NCBI GenBank assembly: GCA_001897425.1
Contig: MKSW01000036.1
Coordinates: 1 to 64,000, forward strand
From: Actinobacteria bacterium 69-20
GTDB taxonomy: Bacteria; Actinomycetota; Actinomycetes; Mycobacteriales; Nakamurellaceae
Direction of reading: 5' to 3'
DNA: 64,000 bases
The translations under genes and the position numbers were made by a program. Under the pieces are notes generated by a model. That model saw nothing but the letters and a program-made list of their open reading frames with translations, did no database searches and was not told the DNA's origin. Positions 18,561 through 26,371 of the stretch are shown piece by piece; the first letter of the stretch is position 1; each line of letters starts with the position of its first letter.

Positions 18561-18971
18561 ATGCCACCGAAGACACGCCAAGCCGCCGGCCAGGTCAAGA
18601 AGATCCGGCGCAAGGAGCGCAAGAACGTCTCCCACGGCCAGGCACACATCAAGAGCACGTTCAACAACACCATCGTGTCGATCACCGATCCGACCGGTGC
18701 GGTGATCAGCTGGGCATCGGCCGGCCACGTCGGCTTCAAGGGCTCGCGCAAGTCGACGCCGTTCGCCGCGCAAATGGCCGCGGAGAACGCGGCGCGTCAG
18801 GCGATCGAACACGGCATGCACAAGGTCGACGTGTTCGTCAAGGGCCCCGGCTCCGGCCGGGAGACCGCCATCCGCTCGCTGCAGGCCGCCGGCCTCGAGG
18901 TGGGCGCCATCTCCGATGTCACCCCGCAGGCCCACAACGGCACCCGTCCGCCGAAGCGGCGCCGGGTCTGA
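18561..18971 (+). CDS. rpsK: 30S ribosomal protein S11 (uS11)
   Basis: Platform protein of the 30S subunit, 136 residues. The [18 protein letters not shown] segment, [18 protein letters not shown] and the C-terminal [18 protein letters not shown] are diagnostic. The N-terminal basic stretch (about 20 residues) is typical of actinobacteria. It sits between rpsM and rpsD with no room for a separate promoter. Confidence 0.98.
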   Translation: MPPKTRQAAGQVKKIRRKERKNVSHGQAHIKSTFNNTIVSITDPTGAVISWASAGHVGFKGSRKSTPFAAQMAAENAARQAIEHGMHKVDVFVKGPGSGRETAIRSLQAAGLEVGAISDVTPQAHNGTRPPKRRRV

Positions 18972-19001
18972 CGCGGGCGAAGAGGGAGGAAGCGAAAACT
19001 C

Positions 19002-19607
19002 ATGGCCCGTTACACCGGACCCGTCACCAAGAAGTCCCGTCGCCTGCGCACCGACCTGGTCGGCGGCGACATGTCCTTCGACCGCCGGCCGTTCCCCCCG
19101 GGGCAGCACGGCCGCGCGCGCATCAAGGAGAAGGAATACCTGACGCAGCTGCAGGAGAAGCAGAAGGCCCGCTTCACCTACGGCGTCATGGAGAAGCAGT
19201 TCAGCCGGTACTACAAGGAGGCCGCGGGGCGCTCCGGCAAGACCGGTGACAACCTGCTGCAGATCCTCGAGTCGCGCTTGGACAACGTCGTCTACCGCGC
19301 AGGTTTGGCGCGCACCCGTCGCGCTGCTCGCCAGCTCGTCACCCACGGCCATCTCGAGGTCAACGGTCAGCGCGTCGACGTGCCCAGCTACCGGGTCGAG
19401 CAATACGACATCGTCACCGTGCGCAAGCAGTCGGTGGAGAAGTTCCCGTTCGAGCTGGCCCGCGAGACCTACGGCGAGCGGCATGTGCCGGCCTGGATGC
19501 AGGTCGTGCCCGGCTCGCTGCAGATCCTCATCCATCAGCTCCCGGTTCGGGAGCAGATCGAGTCGCAGCTCACCGAACAGCTCATCGTCGAGTACTACTC
19601 GAAGTAG
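19002..19607 (+). CDS. rpsD: 30S ribosomal protein S4 (uS4)
   Basis: Primary 16S rRNA-binding protein, 201 residues. It begins MARYTGPVTKKSRRLRTDL and contains an S4 RNA-binding domain (LDNVVYRAGLARTRRAARQ, about residues 90-108, then VTHGHLEVNGQRVDVPSY). No Cys zinc-binding cluster is present in the N-terminal domain, so it is the C- form. GGGAGGAAG lies upstream of the ATG. Two GC-rich hairpins separate it from rpoA. Confidence 0.98.
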   Translation: MARYTGPVTKKSRRLRTDLVGGDMSFDRRPFPPGQHGRARIKEKEYLTQLQEKQKARFTYGVMEKQFSRYYKEAAGRSGKTGDNLLQILESRLDNVVYRAGLARTRRAARQLVTHGHLEVNGQRVDVPSYRVEQYDIVTVRKQSVEKFPFELARETYGERHVPAWMQVVPGSLQILIHQLPVREQIESQLTEQLIVEYYSK

Positions 19608-19614
19608 CCATGGT

Positions 19615-19650
19615 GCATGCCGGGTGGGTCTCGCGACCCGCCCGGCGTGC
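19615..19650 (+). terminator. GC-rich hairpin after rpsD
   Basis: A 15-bp stem with two G-U pairs and a 6-nt loop (gcatgccgggtgggt against acccgcccggcgtgc). No clear T-run follows, so it may attenuate or protect rather than terminate. Confidence 0.5.
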
Positions 19651-19660
19651 TTCGTCATCG

Positions 19661-19682
19661 AAGCGGCCGGGCCCGGCCGCTT
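19661..19682. repeat. 22-bp perfect palindrome between rpsD and rpoA
   Basis: Arms aagcggccggg and cccggccgctt abut exactly. It lies 10 bp after the rpsD hairpin and 54 bp before rpoA. It might be a terminator stem or a protein-binding site. Confidence 0.6.
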
Positions 19683-19735
19683 GATCCGCATGACGTCATA
19701 TAGCGGGCGTCACGTGTGAATACGGAGGAATCTAC

Positions 19736-20767
19736 GTGCTGATCTCACAGCGCCCCATCCTGACCGAGGACGTCATCGTCCCCGATCTGCGTTCACGGTT
19801 CACCATCGAACCGCTCGAACCCGGATTCGGTTACACCCTCGGAAATTCCCTGCGTCGAACGCTGCTGTCGTCCATCCCCGGTGCGTCGGTGACGAGCATC
19901 CGCATCGACGGCGTGCTGCACGAGTTCACCACCATCCCCGAGGTCAAGGAAGACGTCACCGAGCTGATCCTCAACCTCAAGGAACTGGTCGTGTCCTCCG
20001 ATGAGGACGAGCCGGTGACGATGTACCTGCGCAAGCAGGGTCCGGGCGAGGTCACCGCGGCGGATATCGCGCCGCCCGCCGGCGTGACGGTGCACAACCC
20101 CGAGCTCAAGCTGGCGACCCTGACGAAGAAGGGCAAGCTGGAGATCGAGCTCACCGTGGAGCGTGGCCGCGGGTATGTTCCGGCCGCGCCGAACAAGGTG
20201 GTGGGCGCGGATATCGGGACGATCCCGGTGGACTCGATCTATTCCCCCGTCAAGAAGGTCACCTACCGCGTCGAGGCGACCCGTGTCGAGCAGCGCACGG
20301 ACTTCGACAAGCTGATCCTCGATGTCGAGACCAAGCCCTCGATCACCCCGCGCGACGCGCTCGCATCCGCCGGCGCGACGCTGGTCGAGCTCTTCGGGCT
20401 CGCGCGCGAACTCAACGTGGAGGCCGAGGGGATCGAGATCGGCCCCAACGCGGCCGAGGCCGATCACATTGCCGCGTTCGCCATGCCCATCGAGGACATG
20501 GATCTGACGGTGCGGTCCTACAACTGCCTCAAGCGTGAAGGCATCCACACCGTCGGCGAGCTGGTCACCCGCACCGAGGCGGACTTGCTGGACATCCGCA
20601 ACTTCGGTCAGAAGTCGATCGACGAGGTCAAGGAGAAGCTGTACGGCCTGGGGCTGGCGCTCAAGGACTCCGGCATCGGCTTCGAGCCGGGCGGTGAGGC
20701 CGTGTACGGCGACGACGAGTGGGCTGACGACGACGGCGACGACTACGCCGAGACGGAACAGATCTGA
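19736..20767 (+). CDS. rpoA: DNA-directed RNA polymerase subunit alpha
   Basis: Alpha subunit of 343 residues that nucleates polymerase assembly. The N-terminal dimerisation domain opens [18 protein letters not shown] and holds [20 protein letters not shown]; the C-terminal domain (about residues 245-315) contains [19 protein letters not shown] and [20 protein letters not shown], the helix-hairpin-helix DNA-contact surface. The end is a long acidic tail rich in Asp and Glu. The GTG start has GGAGGA 6 nt upstream. Confidence 0.98.
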   Translation: MLISQRPILTEDVIVPDLRSRFTIEPLEPGFGYTLGNSLRRTLLSSIPGASVTSIRIDGVLHEFTTIPEVKEDVTELILNLKELVVSSDEDEPVTMYLRKQGPGEVTAADIAPPAGVTVHNPELKLATLTKKGKLEIELTVERGRGYVPAAPNKVVGADIGTIPVDSIYSPVKKVTYRVEATRVEQRTDFDKLILDVETKPSITPRDALASAGATLVELFGLARELNVEAEGIEIGPNAAEADHIAAFAMPIEDMDLTVRSYNCLKREGIHTVGELVTRTEADLLDIRNFGQKSIDEVKEKLYGLGLALKDSGIGFEPGGEAVYGDDEWADDDGDDYAETEQI

Positions 20768-20826
20768 TCGGACCCTTCGCCTTCGCGGAGAGTCCGACGC
20801 AGCAGACGAGATCAGGAGCAATCACC

Positions 20827-21645
20827 ATGCCCACCCCCACCAAGGGCCCCCGGCTCGGCGGGACACCGGCGCACGAGCGGCTGATTATGGCCAATCTGGC
20901 GCAGTCCCTGTTCGAGCACGGAAAGATCACCACGACGACGGCCAAGGCGAAGCGGCTGCGCCCGCTTGCGGAGAAGCTGATCACGGCGGCGAAGCGCGGC
21001 ACGCTGCACTCGCGGCGCACGGTGCTCAAGACGATCCGCAACAAGGACGTCGTGCACAAGCTGTTCGCCGAGATCGGCCCGTCGTTCGCCACGCGCGAGG
21101 GCGGCTACACGCGCATCACCAAGACGATGCCGCGCAAGGGCGACAACGCACCGATGGCCGTGATCGAGCTGATCGGCGAGGAGACGGTGTCCGCGGCCGC
21201 GTCGCGCACCGCCCGGGCCGCCGCGTCGCGGCGTAAGACTGCTGTCACCGCCACGGCGACCGCGCCTGCCCCTGAGGCTGCCGAGGCTGCCGCAGCTTCC
21301 GAAGCGGCTTCCGCCGATGACGATGTGTCCGTGGAAGAGCCCGTTCCGACCGCCGAGGTCGAGGAGGGCGCCGACTCTGCCGAGGTGACCGAAGAAGTCG
21401 TCGAGGTCGAGGAGTCCGCCTCCACGGAGGAGGCGCCCTACGGCGAGGGCTCGCACGCTCCGCTGGCGGACGGATCGCAGCCGGAAGGCTTCCCGATCAA
21501 GGGCAACGCCGATTCGATGCTGTACCACGTGCCGGGTAGCTCGCACTACGAGCAGACCGTCGCCGAGGTGTGGTTCGCGTCCGCGGAAGCCGCCGAGGCG
21601 GCCGGATTCTCGTTGCCGCCGTCACAGCGGCCCAGCGAGGACTAA
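20827..21645 (+). CDS. rplQ: 50S ribosomal protein L17 (bL17) with an acidic linker and a C-terminal Sunset-like domain
   Basis: Large-subunit protein, but 272 residues against about 120-180 usually. Residues 1-118 are a normal L17 core ([37 protein letters not shown]). Residues about 120-205 are an Ala/Glu-rich acidic linker. Residues about 220-262 form a separate module ([18 protein letters not shown], then [16 protein letters not shown]) that matches what is called a Sunset domain in some actinobacterial L17 proteins. The function of the extra domain is unknown; it should protrude from the exit-tunnel side of the ribosome. Confidence 0.95.
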   Translation: MPTPTKGPRLGGTPAHERLIMANLAQSLFEHGKITTTTAKAKRLRPLAEKLITAAKRGTLHSRRTVLKTIRNKDVVHKLFAEIGPSFATREGGYTRITKTMPRKGDNAPMAVIELIGEETVSAAASRTARAAASRRKTAVTATATAPAPEAAEAAAASEAASADDDVSVEEPVPTAEVEEGADSAEVTEEVVEVEESASTEEAPYGEGSHAPLADGSQPEGFPIKGNADSMLYHVPGSSHYEQTVAEVWFASAEAAEAAGFSLPPSQRPSED

Positions 21646-21653
21646 ATCCCGGG

Positions 21654-21718
21654 AAGATCACCAGGTGTGGAGGATGTGCGCCGTGACTCGGCGCGTTTAC
21701 TCCGCAACTGGTGATCTT
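21654..21718 (+). terminator. Large two-part hairpin after rplQ, into the truA leader
   Basis: Outer 11-bp perfect arms (aagatcaccag / ctggtgatctt) enclose a weaker GTGTGGAG/CTCCGCAA stem and an inner GCGCC/GGCGC hairpin. The right arm is followed by ttt. It lies between rplQ and truA and may attenuate readthrough. Confidence 0.55.
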
Positions 21719-21737
21719 TCTGCATCCGGGGGCATCG

Positions 21738-22661
21738 ATGTCCGGCAGTGACGCGAGCGTGGCTGGGCCGATGCGGCTCCGCTTGGACCTCTCGTACGAC
21801 GGCACCGATTTCTCCGGCTGGGCAGTGCAGCCAGGGCGTCGCACCGTGGCCGGCGTGCTGGGCGAGGCCCTGGCCACGCTGTTCCGCAGGCCGGTGCCCT
21901 TGGTGGTCGCGGGCCGCACGGACGCCGGTGTTCACGCGACCGGGCAGGTCGCACATATCGACGTGGATCCCGACGGCTTAGCGGCACTCGCGCCTCGAGG
22001 TCTAGCTGGGCAGACGGGGAATGGCGCGGACGCGGGCGTGATCGGTCTGCGGCGGCGGCTGGCCGGACTGCTGCCACCCGACGTCCGCGTCCCTGTGATC
22101 GGTGCGGCGCCGGACGGGTTCGACGCGCGATTCTCGGCCCTGCGACGGCACTATCGCTATCGGATCGTGTGCTCCGATTGGGGTGTGCCGCCGCTGGGGC
22201 GGGCCGATGTACTGGCGTGGCGGCGGCAGCTCGACGTGCACGCGATGCAGGACGCCGCCGATCCAATGCTGGGTCTGCATGACTTCGCGGCGTACTGCAA
22301 ACCGCGGGCCGGTGGAACGACCGTCCGCGACCTGCAACGGCTCACCATCGCCCGCGTTCCGCCACCGGCGAAGGACTGCGCCCTCATCGAGATCGACGTC
22401 ACGGCCGACGCGTTCTGTCACTCGATGGTGCGAAGCCTGGTCGGCGCGCTGATCGCGGTCGGCGAGCGGAGGTTCGAGGTGGACCGGCCCGCGCAGTTGC
22501 TCGCGGCGCGGCAACGGACGGAGCACATTTCGGTGGCTCCCGCCCGCGGGCTGACCCTGATCGGCGTCGACTATCCCCCCGACGCGATGCTCGCCGACCG
22601 GGCCGCGGCGACCCGGGCACTGCGCGAGGATCCGTGCGATTGCGGCGGGCTCGAGCGGTGA
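21738..22661 (+). CDS. truA: tRNA pseudouridine(38-40) synthase
   Basis: Isomerises uridines 38-40 of the tRNA anticodon stem. It has 307 residues from an ATG preceded by GGGGG; the family core begins at MRLRLDLSYDGTDFSGWA. The catalytic Asp is in VAGRTDAGVHATGQVAH, and the C-terminal FCHSMVRSLVGALIAVG segment is diagnostic. A short insertion (about residues 80-92, Gly/Ala-rich) is not in shorter homologues. It closes the ribosomal cluster, as in mycobacteria. Confidence 0.95.
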   Translation: MSGSDASVAGPMRLRLDLSYDGTDFSGWAVQPGRRTVAGVLGEALATLFRRPVPLVVAGRTDAGVHATGQVAHIDVDPDGLAALAPRGLAGQTGNGADAGVIGLRRRLAGLLPPDVRVPVIGAAPDGFDARFSALRRHYRYRIVCSDWGVPPLGRADVLAWRRQLDVHAMQDAADPMLGLHDFAAYCKPRAGGTTVRDLQRLTIARVPPPAKDCALIEIDVTADAFCHSMVRSLVGALIAVGERRFEVDRPAQLLAARQRTEHISVAPARGLTLIGVDYPPDAMLADRAAATRALREDPCDCGGLER

Positions 22662-22755
22662 TGCGGAGCGGGCCGTCCGGCGGGAACAGTATGGTCGGCC
22701 GCGCAGTGGTGGTACGTTGTCACCCATACAGGCGAAGCCAGCGGACGGAGTGAGC

Positions 22756-23547
22756 ATGAGCGATCTCATCGCTGGCTCGCGCACAGGTACCGATGCAGTG
22801 ACGAACCCTATGACGAATCCCGCGACGAGCCGTGTGCCGAGCGCAGCGACCGGCTCCCCGACAATCGAGCAGGACCTGATCGCGCGCGCCACCGAGATGA
22901 ATGTCGGCGTGGGCGTGATGCGGATCGACAACGGCGAAGACATGCAGCGGTGGGTCGATCAGCACATGGCGTCCGTGAGGCAGGGGTTGTGGAGTCTCCT
23001 CCCGTCGGGGCCATATCCCCTGGACATTTTGCGCAGTTCGTGGGACAGCGATACCAACGTCATGGCACGCGGAGTCCAACTTAAGATTATCTATCAGGCT
23101 GATGCGGTGCGCACCCCACCGATGATGCAGTATGTGTCGGACCTTGCCTCGGTCGGTGCCGAAATCCGCATTCTTCGACGTGCGAGCCATCGCATCATGA
23201 TCTTCGACCGGCGAGCCGTATTTATTGCGACGCAGCCGGACACGCTCGACCTTCCGTATCTCTTGGTGAGCGAACCCGCCCTGGTCCGGAATTTCTGCAA
23301 TCAGTTCGCCAACAATTGGCGGGTTGCTCACTCCATCGGTATTACCGCGGAAGACGTGTTGGATTTTGAACGCGTTCACGAGATTCTGCGCGTGCTTGCG
23401 TCCGGTGCCACCGATGAGGCCGCGGCACGACAACTCGGTGTATCCGATCGGACCATCCGGCGACGCGTCGCGGCCGTGATGGACCTACTCGGTGCGACCA
23501 GCAGGTTCGAGGCCGGGGTGAAAGCCGTCGAAGCCGGCTGGCTCTGA
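22756..23547 (+). CDS. Helix-turn-helix regulator with TrmB/PLD-like sensor and LuxR-type DNA-binding domain
   Basis: A 263-residue predicted DNA-binding protein. An unstructured N-terminus (to about 35) is followed by a PLD/TrmB-like middle part (ARGVQLKIIYQADAVRTPPM, AEIRILRRASHRIMIFDRRA, then LLVSEPALVRNFCNQFANNW) and a C-terminal HTH (VHEILRVLASGATDEAAARQ and LGVSDRTIRRRVAAVMDLLG). The ATG with GGAG 5 nt upstream is preferred over a TTG at 22717. Its 3' end faces a small secreted-peptide gene 5 bp away, so the two may form one module. Ligand and targets unknown. Confidence 0.85.
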   Translation: MSDLIAGSRTGTDAVTNPMTNPATSRVPSAATGSPTIEQDLIARATEMNVGVGVMRIDNGEDMQRWVDQHMASVRQGLWSLLPSGPYPLDILRSSWDSDTNVMARGVQLKIIYQADAVRTPPMMQYVSDLASVGAEIRILRRASHRIMIFDRRAVFIATQPDTLDLPYLLVSEPALVRNFCNQFANNWRVAHSIGITAEDVLDFERVHEILRVLASGATDEAAARQLGVSDRTIRRRVAAVMDLLGATSRFEAGVKAVEAGWL

Positions 23548-23552
23548 CCGTC

Positions 23553-23783
23553 TTAGAAGCGCAGCCCTGCGGCCGCAGAGCCGACGGAGGCCGCAATCAC
23601 GTGGGCGACCTGCGGCGCGCTCGTGGTCACATTGCGCGGTCCCGGACCCCAGCAGCTGCCGCATGCGGTGTGGCTGGACACCGACGGCGCCGGAGCTGCC
23701 GAAGCCGCGGATGTTGCGAACACCGTGCAGGCGGCCGCTGCCGCGATGGTTCCGACAAAGGCCGTGATCCGGGAGCGGGACAT
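23553..23783 (-). CDS. Small secreted protein with signal peptide and a CxxC motif
   Basis: Predicted 76-residue exported protein. An N-terminal MSRSRITAFVGTIAAAAA stretch followed by an A-x-A site near residue 29-30 is a clear Sec signal peptide. The mature part is about 46 residues, begins APAPSVSSHTACGSCWG, and ends in an Ala-rich helix-like stretch finishing G-L-R-F. GAGAGG lies 9 nt before the ATG. It converges with the LuxR-type regulator and diverges from the next plus-strand gene. No family is recognised; it could be a surface protein or a signalling peptide. Support is from the signal peptide, ribosome site and position only. Confidence 0.6.
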   Translation of the reverse strand: MSRSRITAFVGTIAAAAACTVFATSAASAAPAPSVSSHTACGSCWGPGPRNVTTSAPQVAHVIAASVGSAAAGLRF

Positions 23784-23953
23784 TGTGGGGTTCCTCTCTG
23801 TCGCCGGTGGAGGCGTTGAGTGAATGCGATACCTAACTATCAGGGACGCTCACCGGCATTGACGGATGGTTGTCCGGAATAGGACAGGGGTTTCGGCGTC
23901 CGCATCCGGACATCGGGCTCCACAAAGCCCGCGGATGTGTCGTACTTGTCAAC

Positions 23954-25009
23954 ATGATTGATCGTCATCTTGAAACCTGGCTCACCGGAATGTCACCCGA
24001 CGGGGCCGACCGCCCCGAGACGGTGCTGGTCGCATCCGCGGACGCCCCGCGTGATGCACGCATCCTGCTGCAGGGCACCTCCGTGCCTCGGTTCGGGGAC
24101 GGCGGCGCACCGTTCGGCGCCATCCGCGAGCTACGGCAGGCACCGGACGGTGCCGAGCCGCGACACAGCGACGAGTTCGCCGGCCGGTTCGCCCCCGACG
24201 ACGACGTCCGATTCGGCGACGGGCTCGTCATCAAGATCCGGCACTACGGTGTCGCGGACTTCGAGCCGTTCGATGGCCCGACCGCGCTGGTGATCCACGA
24301 TGACGACGATTTCTCCGCCTATCTGCGCGATGCCGATCGCGCGTGGCACTCGGGCTCCTTCGCGAACTACGTCACCCATCCGCAGGCCGTGATTGCGAAC
24401 CTGTCCGCGCTCGGCGGGTCCGAGGAGTACGCCGGACCGAACCATCGTTTGTACCTCGACGATGACGGCATCGTCCGCACCTCCCCGGCCGGTCGCGGAC
24501 TAGGCCTTCCGGAGGAGGGCCTGCCGACGATCGACGCACGCTGGCAGCGCCACAACGCCGGAAGCAGCTGGCCCGACGCCTGCTCCCTCGATGACGCCCT
24601 GCCCGACGCCGACCGCACCGCCGCATTGTGGGAACGTCCCTGGATGCGTCGCTACGTGAGCGTGCTGCGGGCGACGCGTCAGGCCCGGCTGCAGGAGCGC
24701 ATCCCGTCGCGCATCTCCGGATTCGGCGGCCGGCTGTCGCCGGGCCTGGCCGACACCGATGTGCTCGACTCCACGGACGCCCCGGTGATCGCACAGTTCG
24801 GCGCGACCTTCCGGGCGCTCGATCCGCACTGTGAGGCATGGGTCGAGATCGATTCTGATCAGGTTCGCGCGCTGGAGATGCTGCTGGTGGGCATCGCGGC
24901 GACGGAGATCCCGCAGGTCGCGGCGGTGCTGCAGCGCCTCATGGCGCACGGCGTGGCGCGATCGTGGTGTCTGGCGATGCGCGGCACGCGGGTCCCGGCC
25001 CGCAGCTGA
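23954..25009 (+). CDS. Unrecognised 351-residue protein
   Basis: I do not recognise this gene with confidence. It is soluble, acidic and without signal peptide or membrane segment. Notable stretches are DDFSAYLRDADRAWHSGSFA, then THPQAVIANLSALGG, then a GPNHRLYLDDDGIVRTSPAG segment and later SRISGFGGRLSPGL. The layout vaguely recalls accessory (recognition) proteins of RiPP-type peptide clusters, but I cannot verify this and no modifying enzyme is adjacent. The ATG is chosen as the first one giving a sensible N-terminus; no ribosome site is visible, so a leaderless transcript or the TTG at 23870 are possible. It is divergent from the secreted-peptide gene. Confidence 0.6.
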   Translation: MIDRHLETWLTGMSPDGADRPETVLVASADAPRDARILLQGTSVPRFGDGGAPFGAIRELRQAPDGAEPRHSDEFAGRFAPDDDVRFGDGLVIKIRHYGVADFEPFDGPTALVIHDDDDFSAYLRDADRAWHSGSFANYVTHPQAVIANLSALGGSEEYAGPNHRLYLDDDGIVRTSPAGRGLGLPEEGLPTIDARWQRHNAGSSWPDACSLDDALPDADRTAALWERPWMRRYVSVLRATRQARLQERIPSRISGFGGRLSPGLADTDVLDSTDAPVIAQFGATFRALDPHCEAWVEIDSDQVRALEMLLVGIAATEIPQVAAVLQRLMAHGVARSWCLAMRGTRVPARS

Positions 25010-25092
25010 CGGCGCGCCGCCGCCCCTGGTCCGACGCGTCGCTGCTTATAACCCGCCTATGACTCCGTCCATGACGATGTGTCCGGCGATGC

Positions 25093-25141
25093 CCAACCCG
25101 GTGCGACCGAGGTCATTTTGACCTCGGTCGCACCGGGTTGG
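25093..25141. repeat. 23-bp perfect inverted repeat with a 3-nt loop
   Basis: Arms ccaacccggtgcgaccgagg-tca (25093-25115) and its exact complement (25119-25141) flank ttt. It is too strong to be chance and could terminate transcription from upstream, but its right arm also carries the rplM -35 region. Confidence 0.85.
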
Positions 25142-25147
25142 TAGTCT
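25118..25147 (+). promoter_or_regulatory. Candidate rplM-rpsI-glmM promoter inside the hairpin
   Basis: TTGACC (25118-25123), 18-nt spacer, TAGTCT (25142-25147). The -35 and spacer lie within the right arm of the 23-bp inverted repeat. Transcription would start near 25154. Confidence 0.5.
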
Positions 25148-25319
25148 TAACGGTCGGTGCGCCGCAGGATGTGGCGCCCGGTCGTTTTCTGGTGCCTGCT
25201 GTGATCGGGTCACGTGAACGCGGCCGCGCGGCGAGATCCTCGGATCCGGTCCTCCGCACCGCAAGCAGGTGGGTAGCACCCCACATCGAACCTGGACGAA
25301 GAAACGAAGAGGCATCAGC

Positions 25320-25763
25320 GTGCGCACCTTCAGCCCCAAGGCGGCCGATATCACCCGCGCCTGGCACGTCATCGACGCGACCGACGTCGTGCTCGGTCGT
25401 CTGGCCAGCCAGGCCGCGCAGCTCCTGCGCGGGAAGCACAAGGCGATCTATGCGCCGCATGTCGATACCGGCGACTTCGTCGTGATCATCAACGCGGACA
25501 AGGTTGCCGTCTCCGGTAACAAGCGCGAAGGCAAGAAGCTCTACCGCCACTCCGGCTACCCGGGCGGCCTGCGCGAGCAGACGGTCGGCCAGCTGCTGGA
25601 CTCCCGGCCGGAGAAGCTGGTGGAGAAGGCGGTGACCGGTATGTTGCCGCACGGCAGCCTCGGCCGGCAGATGGCGCGCAAGCTCAAGGTCTACGCCGGT
25701 CCGGCACATCCGCACACGGCGCAGCAGCCGCAGCCGTTCGAAATCCTGCAGGTCGCGCAGTGA
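25320..25763 (+). CDS. rplM: 50S ribosomal protein L13 (uL13)
   Basis: Early-assembly large-subunit protein of 147 residues, the same length as in M. tuberculosis. It begins with [23 protein letters not shown], and contains [36 protein letters not shown] and the end [25 protein letters not shown] lies about 9 nt upstream. Its stop overlaps the GTG of rpsI. Confidence 0.98.
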   Translation: MRTFSPKAADITRAWHVIDATDVVLGRLASQAAQLLRGKHKAIYAPHVDTGDFVVIINADKVAVSGNKREGKKLYRHSGYPGGLREQTVGQLLDSRPEKLVEKAVTGMLPHGSLGRQMARKLKVYAGPAHPHTAQQPQPFEILQVAQ

Positions 25764-26371
25764 GCAGCGCCGTGACCGCCGCGAACGACCCGTCCCCCGA
25801 GAGCGAGAAGAGCATCTCCGTGACCGATCCCACAGTCGACACCGCCGCCGTCGAAGCGGCGGAAACCACCGACACCGCAGCCGACCTCGTCACGGAAGTC
25901 GTGGCCGTCGACGATGGCGTGGAGGTCGAGGTCCGCCCTGAGGTGGCACCTGTGGTCGTTGCGACGTCGGGTCGCGTCCCGGCCGATCGCCCGATCATCA
26001 CCGTCGGCCGCCGCAAGCAGGCGATCGTCCGGGTTCGCCTGGTGCCCGGCACCGGCGTCTTCACGCTCAACGGCCGCACACTCGACTCGTACTTCCCGAA
26101 CAAGGTGCATCAGCAGCACATCAAAGAGCCGCTGACGGTGCTGGACAAGGCCGAATCGTTCGACGTCATCGCGCGCCTGCACGGCGGCGGGGTCACCGGC
26201 CAGGCCGGAGCGCTGCAGCTCGGCATCGCCCGCGCGTTAATCGAGATCAACCCGGACGACCGGCCCCCGCTCAAGCGCGCCGGGTTCCTCACGCGCGATG
26301 CGCGCGTGAAGGAACGCAAGAAGTACGGTCTCAAGAAGGCCCGGAAGGCTCCGCAGTACTCGAAGCGCTGA
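25760..26371 (+). CDS. rpsI: 30S ribosomal protein S9 (uS9) with long acidic N-terminal extension
   Basis: Head protein of the 30S subunit whose C-terminal tail contacts P-site tRNA; the tail here is RKAPQYSKR, as expected. The core runs from about residue 75 ([19 protein letters not shown]) to 203. The first 70 or so residues are an Ala/Glu/Val-rich acidic extension, longer than in M. tuberculosis (151-residue protein). GTG start overlaps the rplM stop (GTGA); the stop overlaps the glmM ATG by one base. Confidence 0.96.
   Translation: MSSAVTAANDPSPESEKSISVTDPTVDTAAVEAAETTDTAADLVTEVVAVDDGVEVEVRPEVAPVVVATSGRVPADRPIITVGRRKQAIVRVRLVPGTGVFTLNGRTLDSYFPNKVHQQHIKEPLTVLDKAESFDVIARLHGGGVTGQAGALQLGIARALIEINPDDRPPLKRAGFLTRDARVKERKKYGLKKARKAPQYSKR

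Larger units (their letters stand above)
25010..25319. other. 310-bp gap before rplM: perfect hairpin, promoter and long leader
   Basis: It holds a 23-bp perfect inverted repeat with a promoter overlapping its right arm, then an rplM leader of about 165 nt containing several GC-rich potential stems. Ribosomal L13 genes are often autoregulated through their leaders, so control there is plausible but not shown. No extra coding region is seen. Confidence 0.5.

Noticed and set aside
19681..19705. rpoA promoter with TATAGC as -10
   Set aside because: The only -35-like box (TTGATC) is 12 bp away, too close for sigma-70-type recognition.
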